From NCBI GenBank assembly GCA_963761985.1, contig CAVXIT010000010.1:186001-250000 (forward strand): 64,000 nt of DNA, read 5' to 3'. The notes under the pieces were generated by a model that worked only from the letters and a program-made list of their open reading frames with translations, was not told the DNA's origin and did no database searches. A program made the position numbers and the translations under genes. This document shows positions 35,559 through 44,384 of this stretch, piece after piece. The DNA comes from JACCTH01 sp963761985 (GTDB lineage: Bacteria > Actinomycetota > Acidimicrobiia > Spongiisociales > ZC4RG35). Numbering within the stretch: the stretch's first letter is position 1; every line of letters begins with the position of its first letter.

Positions 35559-37181
35559 ATGCAAACCCAACGTCCCCGCCGCTGGCCTACCACGGCGATC
35601 GTCGTCACCGTCGTTCTCGCCCTCTTCTTGACCGTCATAGGCATCGCCAGCGTGGTTGCCGCGATCTCTCTCGGCCGGCTCCGGGCAGCGAACGAGGACC
35701 TCGAAGAGCAGATAGCTGACTCCCGGGCCCGCATCAGCGACCTCGAAGACCAGTTGGCTGCGGCGGAAGATTCCGGAGATCCATTCGCCGACGCGTTCGG
35801 AGAGGGGGGTCTAGGCGACTTGCTCGGCGGGCTGCTGGGCGAAGGCCAAGGTGGAGAGGGTGGCGAGCTCGGCGACCTTGGTGCGCTCGAGGATCTGCTC
35901 GGAGGTCTTCTCGGTGGCGAGGGAGGCGACCCCGGTGAATTGGGCGAACTCGACGATCTGTTCGGGGGTATGACCGGTGGCCTCGATATGGGGGCTTTGG
36001 GTGAATGCCTGACCACCAGCCCCGGGGCGTTTCCGATCAGCGATGAAAGTCTCGGCGCTCAGGTCGACGACATCGCCAACGCGGTTGAAGAGGTCCGCGG
36101 GTTGTCTTTCCCGGACGAAATCGATCCGGTCTTCGTCACCTCCGAAGAGATGGGTGAACGCGTGCGGGACCTCGCCGCCGAGGCGTATCCGCCCGAACTG
36201 GCTGATCTGGAAACCCGGTTGTGGGTCGCTTTGGGAATGCTCGAACCGGGTTACGACATCTTTGCCGAACAGCTCGATCTCCTGGACGGAGCCGTCGCCG
36301 GCTATTACGACCCCGAAACCCAGGAGCTGGTCGTCTCCTCCAGCTCCGCCGAGGAACCGCTCAACGCGACGGACCAGGTGACGCTCGCCCATGAGCTCAT
36401 CCACGCTCTCACCGACGCTCGCCTGCAATTCCCGGACTCAATCGAAGATCCCACTGCCGACCCGGAGCGGGCGCGCGCGATCCAGGCCTTGATCGAGGGG
36501 GATGCCACATTGGGGATGCAACAGTTCTCGATGGGGGCCCTCGACCTCATGGACCAGTTCGGCATGATGCTCGACCCGCGGGTGGCCGCCTCGCAGGAAG
36601 ACCTCTCCGACTTTCCCTACATCCTGTCGAACGGGCTGCAACTGCCTTACCTGGAAGGGATGTCATTCGCGTGCGCTCTCTTCACTGAGGGTGGGTGGGA
36701 CCAAGTCGACGCCGCGTATTCCGCCCCTCCTGCAACCACTGCTGAGATCCTCTTCCCCGAGCTCTACCTCAGCGGCTGGTCTCCGGGTGACCCCGCGGCA
36801 GGGGGCGACCCGGGAGACGGGTGGACCATTCTCGATTCGATCGGCTCGCAGGGATCGATCGGGTTCGGCGCCATCGATCTCTTGAATCTCTTCAGCGCCC
36901 CTGGGGACGACACCGGCGCGGCTCTGGATAGCCCCCGTGATCGGGTGCAAGCCTGGGGCGGCGGGCAGGCCCGCGTGTGGAGCAAGGGCGAGCAGTCGGC
37001 GGTCCTTCTGAGTTTTGTCGACAGCAATAGCGGCGAACTCCGGCTCTGCGATTCGATGCTCGCCTGGGAGACGGCTGCCTATGGCACCGATCAGCCGAAC
37101 GTGATAATCACTTGCGATGGCGACAATGTGCTGGTGGGGGTGGCTCCGGACGAAGCAACTGCAACGGCGCTCGCCGGCTAG
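35559..37181 (+). CDS. Membrane-anchored zincin metalloprotease
   Basis: 540 residues. A single membrane helix (about 11-38) is followed by a short coiled coil (LRAANEDLEEQIADSRARIS), then a Gly/Leu/Asp/Glu low-complexity stretch (about 78-145) with repeated LGDLLGGLLG-like units. The outer domain has the zinc motif HELIH at 278-282 and a candidate third ligand E313 in IEGDAT. Paired Cys near 149 and 369 and in the C-terminal tail (CDSMLAWE, CDGDN) fit an extracellular location. The exact peptidase family was not recognised. The 3' end overlaps the TlpA-like gene by 65 bp. Confidence 0.75.
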   Translation: MQTQRPRRWPTTAIVVTVVLALFLTVIGIASVVAAISLGRLRAANEDLEEQIADSRARISDLEDQLAAAEDSGDPFADAFGEGGLGDLLGGLLGEGQGGEGGELGDLGALEDLLGGLLGGEGGDPGELGELDDLFGGMTGGLDMGALGECLTTSPGAFPISDESLGAQVDDIANAVEEVRGLSFPDEIDPVFVTSEEMGERVRDLAAEAYPPELADLETRLWVALGMLEPGYDIFAEQLDLLDGAVAGYYDPETQELVVSSSSAEEPLNATDQVTLAHELIHALTDARLQFPDSIEDPTADPERARAIQALIEGDATLGMQQFSMGALDLMDQFGMMLDPRVAASQEDLSDFPYILSNGLQLPYLEGMSFACALFTEGGWDQVDAAYSAPPATTAEILFPELYLSGWSPGDPAAGGDPGDGWTILDSIGSQGSIGFGAIDLLNLFSAPGDDTGAALDSPRDRVQAWGGGQARVWSKGEQSAVLLSFVDSNSGELRLCDSMLAWETAAYGTDQPNVIITCDGDNVLVGVAPDEATATALAG

Positions 37182-37644
37182 GCGCCTCTGCCTCCTGGCC
37201 CTCTGCTCATTGCTGCTGGCCGCCTGCGATGGCGACAGCCAGCAAGGGGACAACCTGCCGATCGTCAATCTCGACGAGTTCCGGACAATGCTGGCCGAGT
37301 CCGAACGACCGGTGGTGGTCAACGTTTGGGCTTCCTGGTGCCTCCCATGTCGGGACGAGGCGCCACTCCTTACCGCTGCTCACGCAGATCATGGTGAAGA
37401 AGTGGCCTTCGTCGGCCTGGCGTTCAACGACAACCAACCCGGAGCGCGCGACTTTCTGGCCGAGTTCGACCTGCCGTTTCCTCATTACTTCGACCAAGAG
37501 GGCGTGGTTCTCGCTGAGTACGGGGGTATCGGCGTTCCCCGCACCTACTTCTTCGCTGCCGGTGGCGAGCTCGTCTCGACCATCAATGGGGTGCTGAACT
37601 CAGACACGCTTGCCCTTCAGATCGAAGAACTCCTCAAGCGCTAA
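37117..37644 (+). CDS. TlpA/ResA-like thioredoxin lipoprotein
   Basis: Thiol-disulfide exchange protein outside the membrane. After RRLCLLALCSLLLAAC (lipobox LAAC) it has a short linker and a thioredoxin fold with active site WASWCLPC, then LAFNDNQPGARDFLAEFDLP typical of the TlpA insertion, and GVPRTYFF with the cis-Pro. The start is unclear: ATG 37117 and ATG 37126 both lie inside the metalloprotease gene, and the signal peptide proper begins near 37175. Co-translation with the protease suggests it could keep that protein's cysteines in order; this is inference. Confidence 0.82.
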   Translation: MATMCWWGWLRTKQLQRRSPARRLCLLALCSLLLAACDGDSQQGDNLPIVNLDEFRTMLAESERPVVVNVWASWCLPCRDEAPLLTAAHADHGEEVAFVGLAFNDNQPGARDFLAEFDLPFPHYFDQEGVVLAEYGGIGVPRTYFFAAGGELVSTINGVLNSDTLALQIEELLKR

Positions 37645-39076
37645 GACGGCGGCGGAGCGTCTCGTTGACGAGTTTGGGATCGGCCTTGCCGCCGGACGAC
37701 TTCATCACCAGCCCGACGAGGAACCCGATGACTTTCTCTTCACCGGACTGGTAGCGCGCGACCGCGTCGGGTTGAGCCGAGAGCACTTCTTCCACTGCCT
37801 GGTCGATCGCACCCGCATCGGAAACCTGTAGCAGGTCGAGCCGCTCGGCGACGGTGATGGCGGGTTCCCCACTCGCCACCATTTCGGTCAACACTTCTTT
37901 CGCTGCCGACGACGAAAGCTTTCCGTCCTTGACCATGTCGAGAAGCCCCGCGAGGCCGAATCCATCGAAACCCGCCAACGACCCGGTCCTACGGAATGCG
38001 GCGGTCAACTCTCCGGTTACCCAGTTGGCGGCCTGCCCCGGGTCGGCGCCCTCGGAGATAGCGTCGGCGAAGATCTGCCGCAACTCGGGTTCGCTCATAG
38101 CCAGCACCCTCGCCACGACAGCCTCAACTCCTATCCCTTCCAGCCTGCTCCGGCGATCAGCCGGTGATTCGGGAAGCTCGGAGTGAAGCCGTTCAATTGT
38201 CTCGGCCGCAAACACGAGCGGCAACAGATCGGGCTCGGTGAAATAGCGGTAGTCAGAGCTGCCTTCCTTGGTCCGCATGCTCCGGGTGGATCCCGCCTCC
38301 TCATCCCAGTGGCGTGTTTCCTGGATGACCGCGCCCCCTGAGTCCAACACTTCGATCTGGCGCGAGATTTCGGAGGCAACCGCGCGTTCCAAGGATCGGA
38401 ACGAGTTCATGTTCTTGATCTCGACCTTCGTCCCCAATACGGACGAGCCCTGTTCTCGCACCGAAACATTGGCGTCAAAACGGATCGACCCTTCCTCCAT
38501 CCGGGCGTCGGAGACGTCCAGTTCGGCCACCAGCGCCCGCAGATCCTGGGCATAGGTACGGGCTTGGGCCGCCGAACGGAGGTCAGGCCGGGAAACAATC
38601 TCGACGAGTGGAACTCCCGAGCGGTTGAAGTCGAGCCTCGTCGCCGTGGCCGAGTGGATGCGGCCACCACCGCCCTGGTGCAGGCTCTTGCCGGTGTCTT
38701 CTTCCATGTGGGCGCGTTCGATGCCGATCCGCGTGCTCTGGCCGTCGACCGCAACGTCGAGCCAGCCGTTGACCGCCACCGGAAGATCGAACTGACTCAC
38801 CTGATAATTCTTGGGCAGGTCGGCGTAGAAATAGTTCTTGCGATGAAAGACCGAGTGCGGCGCAATCTCGCAATGAAGCGCCAGGCCAATCCGAATGATC
38901 GACTCCATCGCGGTCGCATTGACGACGGGCATCGCCCCAGGAAGCCCGAGACAGACAGGGCAAACGTTGGTATTGGGCTCGTCGCCAAAAGTGACGGCAC
39001 AGCCGCAAAACATCTTCGAGGCAGTTTTCAGCTCAACGTGGACCTCGATCCCTATTACCGGTTCCCAGCTTTTCAT
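37634..39076 (-). CDS. gatB: Asp-tRNA(Asn)/Glu-tRNA(Gln) amidotransferase subunit B
   Basis: Binds and phosphorylates the mischarged aminoacyl-tRNA in the GatCAB complex. 480 residues, normal length. Starts SWEPVIGIEVHVELKT; the zinc site has CGC plus CPVCLGLPGAMP; ARMEEGSIRFDANVS and KIEIKNMNS-like KVEIKNMNSFRSLERA are family motifs. The C-terminal GatB/Yqey tRNA-binding domain (LTEMVASGEPAITVAERLDL) is intact. ATG 39076 overlaps the gatA stop by 4 bp. It is the last gene of gatC-gatA-gatB and converges with the TlpA-like gene (11-bp overlap). Confidence 0.96.
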   Translation of the reverse strand: MKSWEPVIGIEVHVELKTASKMFCGCAVTFGDEPNTNVCPVCLGLPGAMPVVNATAMESIIRIGLALHCEIAPHSVFHRKNYFYADLPKNYQVSQFDLPVAVNGWLDVAVDGQSTRIGIERAHMEEDTGKSLHQGGGGRIHSATATRLDFNRSGVPLVEIVSRPDLRSAAQARTYAQDLRALVAELDVSDARMEEGSIRFDANVSVREQGSSVLGTKVEIKNMNSFRSLERAVASEISRQIEVLDSGGAVIQETRHWDEEAGSTRSMRTKEGSSDYRYFTEPDLLPLVFAAETIERLHSELPESPADRRSRLEGIGVEAVVARVLAMSEPELRQIFADAISEGADPGQAANWVTGELTAAFRRTGSLAGFDGFGLAGLLDMVKDGKLSSSAAKEVLTEMVASGEPAITVAERLDLLQVSDAGAIDQAVEEVLSAQPDAVARYQSGEEKVIGFLVGLVMKSSGGKADPKLVNETLRRRLSA

Positions 39077-40569
39077 TCGATGCCACCATTGGCGCTAACC
39101 CTCTGATCAGTGGCCAACGCAGGCCGCGCTTCGAAGGCAGAGATTCGCTCGACCTCGGCCGCCACCTGGAACACCATGGCCTCCCCCAGGGCAGGACCCA
39201 TTACCTGGAGTCCGATCGGCAATTGATTGCGGTCGAGCCCAACCGGAATCGAGATGGCAGGAGTGCCGGCCAGGTTGGCCGGGATCGTGCAGACATCGGT
39301 GAGATACATCGCGAGCGGATCCTGCGTCTTGGCCCCAAGCTCGAAAGCGGTGGTCGGGCTAGCAGGTGAAACGAGGACGTCGACGTCGGCGAAGACGGCA
39401 GCCAGCTCATTGATCAACTTGGTCCGGACCCGCTGCGCCTGCCCATAGAAGGCGTCGTAGTAGCCCGCCGAAAGGGCATAGGTCCCCAGCAAGATCCGCC
39501 GGGTCACCTCCGATCCGAATCCCTCGCCCCGGGTACGCGCCATCATCTCTTCGACGGTTTCTCCGGGGACTCGCAGCCCGTAGCGCACGCCGTCGAAACG
39601 GGCGAGGTTGGCAGACGCTTCGGCGGGAGCGATCAAGTAATAAGCCGAGAGTGCGGTCTCGAAGGAAGGAAGGGACACTTCATTCACGACCGCCCCCTGG
39701 GAGCTCAGCTGCTCCACGGCTTCCATCGTGGCCGCCATCACATCGGGCTCATAACCCTCACCGGCCAATTCCTTGACCACCCCGACCCGAACCCCTTTGA
39801 CCCCGCTGGCGAGATTCGGCCGAGCGTCAGGAAGCGGACCGGGATACGAGGTCGCATCAAGAGGATCGTGCCCCGCGATTGTTTCGAACAGAGTCAGCGC
39901 ATCCTCGACCGTTCTGGCCAGTGGGCCGATCTGATCGAAACTCGAGGAGAAGGCAACCAACCCGAAGCGACTGACCCGTCCGTAGGTTGGTTTGAAGCCG
40001 ACTACTCCACAGAGAGACGCAGGCTGACGAATGGAGCCGCCGGTGTCGGAACCGAAGGCGCCCAGGGCGGAACCGACGGCGACTGCGGCGGCGGATCCGC
40101 CCGAGCTACCGCCCGGAACCCGACTGCTGTTCCAAGGGTTGCGCGTCGGACCGAAGGCCGAGTTCTCAGTGGAAGAGCCCATCGCAAACTCGTCGAGGTT
40201 GGTCTTCCCGACGATCACCGCTCCGGCCTCGCGAAGTCGAGCGACAATGGTGGCGTCGTATGGTGGCCGGTAACCCGACAGGATCTGCGAGCTGCAGGTC
40301 GTTTCAAGCCCGCGGGTACAGAGGTTGTCCTTCAGTGCGATCGGGATGCCGTCGAGTGAGCCCCGGCTCGCGCCGTCCCGCCTCCTCCGATCTGAATCTT
40401 CGGCCGAGGTGCGCGCACCTTCGTGATCGATCGTGACGTAACAATGCAGGTCGGCCTCGGTGAGCGAAGCGCGCCGCAGGACATCCTCGAGGAGCTCGAC
40501 AGCGGTGCTGTCGCCCGTGGCGAGGCGCTCGCCGGCCGCGGCGATGGTGAGATCGGCGAGATCGGTCAC
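39073..40569 (-). CDS. gatA: Amidotransferase subunit A (glutaminase)
   Basis: Amidase-family subunit that releases ammonia from glutamine for GatB. 498 residues. Catalytic Lys in IALKDNLCTRG, cis-Ser region VPGGSSGGSAAAVA, nucleophile Ser in GSDTGGSIRQPAS. Starts at GTG 40569, sharing one base with the gatC stop. Its end overlaps gatB as ATGA. Confidence 0.96.
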   Translation of the reverse strand: MTDLADLTIAAAGERLATGDSTAVELLEDVLRRASLTEADLHCYVTIDHEGARTSAEDSDRRRRDGASRGSLDGIPIALKDNLCTRGLETTCSSQILSGYRPPYDATIVARLREAGAVIVGKTNLDEFAMGSSTENSAFGPTRNPWNSSRVPGGSSGGSAAAVAVGSALGAFGSDTGGSIRQPASLCGVVGFKPTYGRVSRFGLVAFSSSFDQIGPLARTVEDALTLFETIAGHDPLDATSYPGPLPDARPNLASGVKGVRVGVVKELAGEGYEPDVMAATMEAVEQLSSQGAVVNEVSLPSFETALSAYYLIAPAEASANLARFDGVRYGLRVPGETVEEMMARTRGEGFGSEVTRRILLGTYALSAGYYDAFYGQAQRVRTKLINELAAVFADVDVLVSPASPTTAFELGAKTQDPLAMYLTDVCTIPANLAGTPAISIPVGLDRNQLPIGLQVMGPALGEAMVFQVAAEVERISAFEARPALATDQRVSANGGIE

Positions 40570-40856
40570 TAGCTCTCCAGGGCCGGGGGAACGACGAAGT
40601 ATCCGTCGGCCGTTTGGGGAGCTGCGGCGAGGACCTCGTTCCGGTCCAACGAGGGACGAACCTGGTCTTCGCGAAAACCGTTGACCAGTCCTAAGGGATG
40701 GGCGGTTGGCTCGAGGCCGTCGGTGGCGACCGATTGCACTTTGGCCGCGTGCTCGAGGATGACGCCGAGCTGGCTCCGATAGGTCGCGAGCTCCTCCTCG
40801 CTGAGAGCGAGACGGGCGAGACGAGCTACGTGGGCGATATCGATTTCGATCGGCAT
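40569..40856 (-). CDS. gatC: Amidotransferase subunit C
   Basis: Small bridging subunit of GatCAB that holds GatA and GatB together. 95 residues with the usual IAHVARLARLALSEEEL start and PTAHPLGLVNGFREDQVRPS belt. First gene of the gatCAB operon on the minus strand. A short repeat region lies upstream. Confidence 0.94.
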   Translation of the reverse strand: MPIEIDIAHVARLARLALSEEELATYRSQLGVILEHAAKVQSVATDGLEPTAHPLGLVNGFREDQVRPSLDRNEVLAAAPQTADGYFVVPPALES

Positions 40857-40887
40857 TTACTGGGTGTTTCGGGTCGACGAGGCCGTT

Positions 40888-40919
40888 AACAAGCCGCCAA
40901 CAAGCCGTCGAACAAGTGT
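40888..40919. repeat. Short direct repeats between gatC and the M23 gene
   Basis: AACAAGCCG at 40888-40896 and 40899-40907, and AACAAG at 40911-40916, in a 132-bp divergent gap. Spacing is 11 and 12 bp, near one helical turn, which would suit a protein-binding array. TAAGCC at 40919-40924 also has an inverted partner GGCTTA about 25 bp on. Confidence 0.35.
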
Positions 40920-40988
40920 AAGCCGGGTTGCAGGCTCGCGAACTTCGGGCTTAGCTGTTTGGTCTTGGCGGAACCGGAGAGGGATTCC

Positions 40989-42134
40989 ATGCTCAAGAAA
41001 AATCGGCCTTTTGCCGAACTCTCCCTTGTGGAGTGGAAGAGAACCCGACCCCGGGTCGGCGCTGCCGTTGCAGTTGCCCTTGTGCTGCTTTTCGTTCCGG
41101 CTGCGTTAGGTGACGAATTCGTTCCCACCCAACCCTTCGATCCCAACCGGATCGTCTTCCCGATCGTCGGCACACCGGTGACCTTCATCGACGACTTCGC
41201 CCAGCCGCGCGGGTCGGGGCGGACCCACGGCGCCACCGACATCATGACAAATGGGATCAAAGGATGGCCGGTGGTCGCGGCCGCCGACGGAGTCGTTACC
41301 TGGATCGGCAGCAACTGCTGCTACCTGGCCATCGATCACGGAGGCGGCTACGAGACCTGGTACATCCACCTCAACAACGACAACCCGGGCACCGACGATG
41401 GACTTGGTTGGGGGATTGCGGTCACCGAGGGCACCGTGGTCAGCCAGGGCCAGTTGATCGGCTGGGTCGGCGACAGCGGCAACGCGGAATCGGTGGGACC
41501 GCATCTCCATTTCGAGATCAGGCTCAACGACGTGCCGATCAACCCCTACCAGTACCTGCTCGCCGCGCCTCGCTTGAGCGCACCGGGCGGAGTCACAGTT
41601 CCTCCTCCGACTGGAAACACCTTCAGCGATGACGACGGGAATCCGCACGAGGCCAATATCGAGACTCTGTTCGCCAACGGAATCACGATTGGGTGCGGTG
41701 GTGGCCGCTACTGCCCTCTCGCCCCTATCACCCGCGGACAGATCGCCCTCTTCATCTATCGCTTGCAGGGATCACCGACGAGCACCGAGAACTTCTATGA
41801 CGACGACACCGGCTCGATCTACGAACAGGCGGCCAATGGCGTCACGTCGCTCGGGATCGGATTCGGCTGCGGCGAGCGGGCGTACTGTCCGGAGGCGGGG
41901 CTGCGGCGCGACGAGATGGCCGAGCTCCTGACCCGCACCTTCAACCTGGCCCCGAGCACAACCGATTTCTTCGCGGATGACGACGACTCCGCCCACGAGG
42001 CTGCCATCAACGCCCTCCGCCAGGCTGGAATCACCATTGGTTGTGATCCCGATGATGCCGGCTCCTACTGCCCCAACCGGATCCTGACCCGTGACGAAAT
42101 GGCCACGTTCTTCGTCCGGGCCATGGACCTCTAG
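40989..42134 (+). CDS. Secreted M23 peptidase with three SLH-like repeats
   Basis: 381 residues from ATG 40989 with GGAGAGGGA before it. A signal peptide or anchor (about 22-41) ends at PAALG. The LytM/M23 zinc domain has H80 and D84 (RTHGATDIM) and H172/H174 (GPHLHFEIR), with an extra CC pair at 110-111. After a Pro-rich linker come three repeats of about 50 residues each with F(S/Y/A)DDD...GC...YCP...RDEMA patterns, the SLH-like form common in Acidimicrobiia. It probably cuts or binds peptidoglycan while attached to the envelope. Confidence 0.88.
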   Translation: MLKKNRPFAELSLVEWKRTRPRVGAAVAVALVLLFVPAALGDEFVPTQPFDPNRIVFPIVGTPVTFIDDFAQPRGSGRTHGATDIMTNGIKGWPVVAAADGVVTWIGSNCCYLAIDHGGGYETWYIHLNNDNPGTDDGLGWGIAVTEGTVVSQGQLIGWVGDSGNAESVGPHLHFEIRLNDVPINPYQYLLAAPRLSAPGGVTVPPPTGNTFSDDDGNPHEANIETLFANGITIGCGGGRYCPLAPITRGQIALFIYRLQGSPTSTENFYDDDTGSIYEQAANGVTSLGIGFGCGERAYCPEAGLRRDEMAELLTRTFNLAPSTTDFFADDDDSAHEAAINALRQAGITIGCDPDDAGSYCPNRILTRDEMATFFVRAMDL

Positions 42135-42146
42135 CAAAATTCCCAT

Positions 42147-42728
42147 GTGAGAACCGGAAAGGGGCCGCGGGCGTCTAGGAAACGTGCCCCGGCAACCACC
42201 CCAGACGAAGACGACACGAAGATGATGGCCGTCGACACGGGGGAAATTCCCGTTGTCCGTTATGCGACCGGGACCTTCGAGTCTTTCTATCAGACCAGCC
42301 GCCAGCACATCTTTCGAGCGTTGGCGCTGACGTTGGGAGATTCCGATCTCGCGGCGGACGCGGTGGACGAAGCCATGGCGCGCGCCTATCAGCACTGGCG
42401 GAACGTCTCCACCTTCGACAACCAGGCGGGCTGGGTCTACCGGGTCGGGCTCAATTGGGCTCGATCGCGCCTGCGCAAACGCAAGCGGGAGATCCTCTCT
42501 GACGCTCCCCCCGAGCAAGCGACCGAGTTGACGTTCTCGGATCCTTATCTCGAAAAGGCGGTGATGTCGCTCCCCCTCGAAGCGCGCTCGGTGGTGGTCC
42601 TGCGTTTCTACCTCGATTGGTCGACCGATGAAGTCGCCCGCGCGCTCGGGATTCGGCCGGGAACGGTGAAAAGCCGACTGCATCGGGCCATGAATGAACT
42701 ACGCGAACAATTGGAAGTGACCCCGTGA
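42147..42728 (+). CDS. ECF-type RNA polymerase sigma factor
   Basis: Sigma-70 region 2 (FYQTSRQHIFRALALTLGDS, AADAVDEAMARAYQHWRNVS) and region 4 (VMSLPLEARSVVVLRFYLDW, STDEVARALGIRPGTVKSRL) with a short linker. GTG 42147 gives 193 residues; the ATGs at 42222 and 42225 would remove a basic 25-residue tail and are also likely. The stop overlaps the next gene, whose product has a single membrane helix, as in sigma/anti-sigma pairs. The SAXX-type 'DNQAGWVYRVGLNWARSRLR' region is typical of SigE-like actinobacterial ECF factors. Confidence 0.85.
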   Translation: MRTGKGPRASRKRAPATTPDEDDTKMMAVDTGEIPVVRYATGTFESFYQTSRQHIFRALALTLGDSDLAADAVDEAMARAYQHWRNVSTFDNQAGWVYRVGLNWARSRLRKRKREILSDAPPEQATELTFSDPYLEKAVMSLPLEARSVVVLRFYLDWSTDEVARALGIRPGTVKSRLHRAMNELREQLEVTP

Positions 42729-44307
42729 GCCTGGAAAAGCGAATCCGCGACGAACTCCACGACACCGCCGAGCGACTGGCGCTCGACCCGGGCGAGTACC
42801 GCCGGGCGATGGAACTCGGTGCGAGAAGACGGCGCCAGCGCCTCGGGCTCATCCTCACCAGCGCGGTCGGATTGGTTGCCATCGTCTTCGCGGCGAACGC
42901 GATCGAGATCGGCGGTACCGACGAGCCCGGAATTCTTGCGGGGAATACCGCGGCAACGATCGATCCGACCACCCAATCGACTCTGGCTCCGGTGCCGCCG
43001 GTTTCCACCGCGCCTCCTGCAACCATGCCGGCAGTGCGCGACCTCGGGGCCAGCGTGGCCGTTGCCTCGACCGAAGGGATCTCCGTTTTCGATCCGGGCC
43101 AGGAAGCGGCGGTGCTGACCGGCGACCCGTATTACCAATCGATCACGTGGGTAGCCAGCGACGGCGAAGGCGGGTTGGTCTACACGCATGAGGTCACCCC
43201 GCTCCCCTGGGAGCAGTGGTCGCTTATGCGGCTCCCGGCCGGGTGCCGCCAACCCCACAGCCCTCGTCGCTCCCGAAGGCGGCGGGTTGATCACCCCGAT
43301 CGGCGTCGACAATGGCTCGGTTTTCTACCGGCACGACGACCTCGCCGGAGAAAGCTCGATCAGGGCGATCAATCTCGACGGGACCGACGCTCGGGTGATT
43401 GTTGGTTCTCTTCCGCTGGTTTGCGTATGCCGCGGTCGATGAAGGCATGCTCGTGATCACCCTGGGCGGCGACTGCGGCGGCTATCAGTTTTTCAGCACA
43501 GATGGTGCTCAGCTCCCCACGCCCGATTGGGCAACCGAATGCGGGCGAGTTGGCAATGACATCGCCCTGGCCGATGGTTTCCTTTTCACGTTGTCCACGA
43601 CACGGTCCGCTACGACTTGGTCCGCATCGACCTCGAAACCGGCGAGCAGGCGGCGACCCCTATCGATGAGGGCTGGCAGATCGAGGCGGACTCGGCCTCC
43701 CGCGTTGCCTACGCCAGCGCCGCCGAAGGCAACAACATCATCCGGGTCGGCGACTTCAGCGGCGACGAGTTTGTCGAAGACCGAGTCCTACCTGGGTGGT
43801 CCAGGCCCGTTTGCACTGTTGTCGGGGTTGAACCTGGCTACCAATGCCCGGCTCGGTTCGGGGATGGGAGAACTGCCCTGCACCCCGACCGACGTGCCCA
43901 ACCCCGAGCCGACCGGCTTGCCGGCGCCGGTCGAAGAGAAGTTTCAGCAGGTGTTCACGTTGGCCAAGTCCTGCGAACTCGAGGCGCTGGCCGAGCTAGT
44001 CCGCGACGACGGCGCCGAATTCTCTAGCAGAGTGGAGGATCCGGTCCAGACCTGGGTGCGCAGTGCTCGCCACGGGTTTGACATCATGCCGATGACGGTG
44101 CGGATCCTGAACGTCCCTCCCGTGCTCGACGGCGACACCTATGCCTGGCCGGGCGTGTTTGCGACCAACAGCGAAGAGGACTGGCAGCAGCTCTCGGGCG
44201 TGCTCAGCGCCGCCGAATTCGAGCAGATGAACCAGTTCCGCGACCGGCGATGGGGTACCTGGGCTTGCGGGTCGGCATCACCACCGACGGGCGCCTCAGC
44301 TACCTAA
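42725..44307 (+). pseudogene. Membrane protein after the ECF sigma gene, probable anti-sigma partner, frame-disrupted
   Basis: Starts SLEKRIRDELHDTAERLALD with one membrane helix (about 41-58) and a Thr/Pro linker, the layout of anti-sigma-like proteins with a short cytoplasmic part. The outer part reads through several frames: DLGASVAVASTEGISVFDPG, PTALVAPEGGGLITPIGVDN, DEGMLVITLGGDCGGYQFFS, VRIDLETGEQAATPIDEGWQ, then a long final piece (KSCELEALAELVRDDGAEFS) ending with TTDGRLSYLIAGD in yet another frame. Breaks are near 43235, 43420, 43600, 43790 and 44255. The exact end is uncertain (44307-44328). No catalytic motif is seen. Confidence 0.6.
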
Positions 44308-44384
44308 TTGCGGGAGATGGGTGGCTAGGCCCGTTCGACCGGTGGGGTAGCAGGCTGACCTGTCGGTTTCGGTACCTTTCGAGC

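Noticed and set aside
35811..35970. Gly/Leu-coding repeat as a CRISPR or DNA repeat
   Set aside because: Units vary in length and base sequence, and the pattern follows codons, so it is a protein low-complexity spacer.
40908..40922. CGAACAAGTGTAAG as a LexA site before the M23 gene
   Set aside because: Only the left half matches; the right half GTAAG is not GTTCG.
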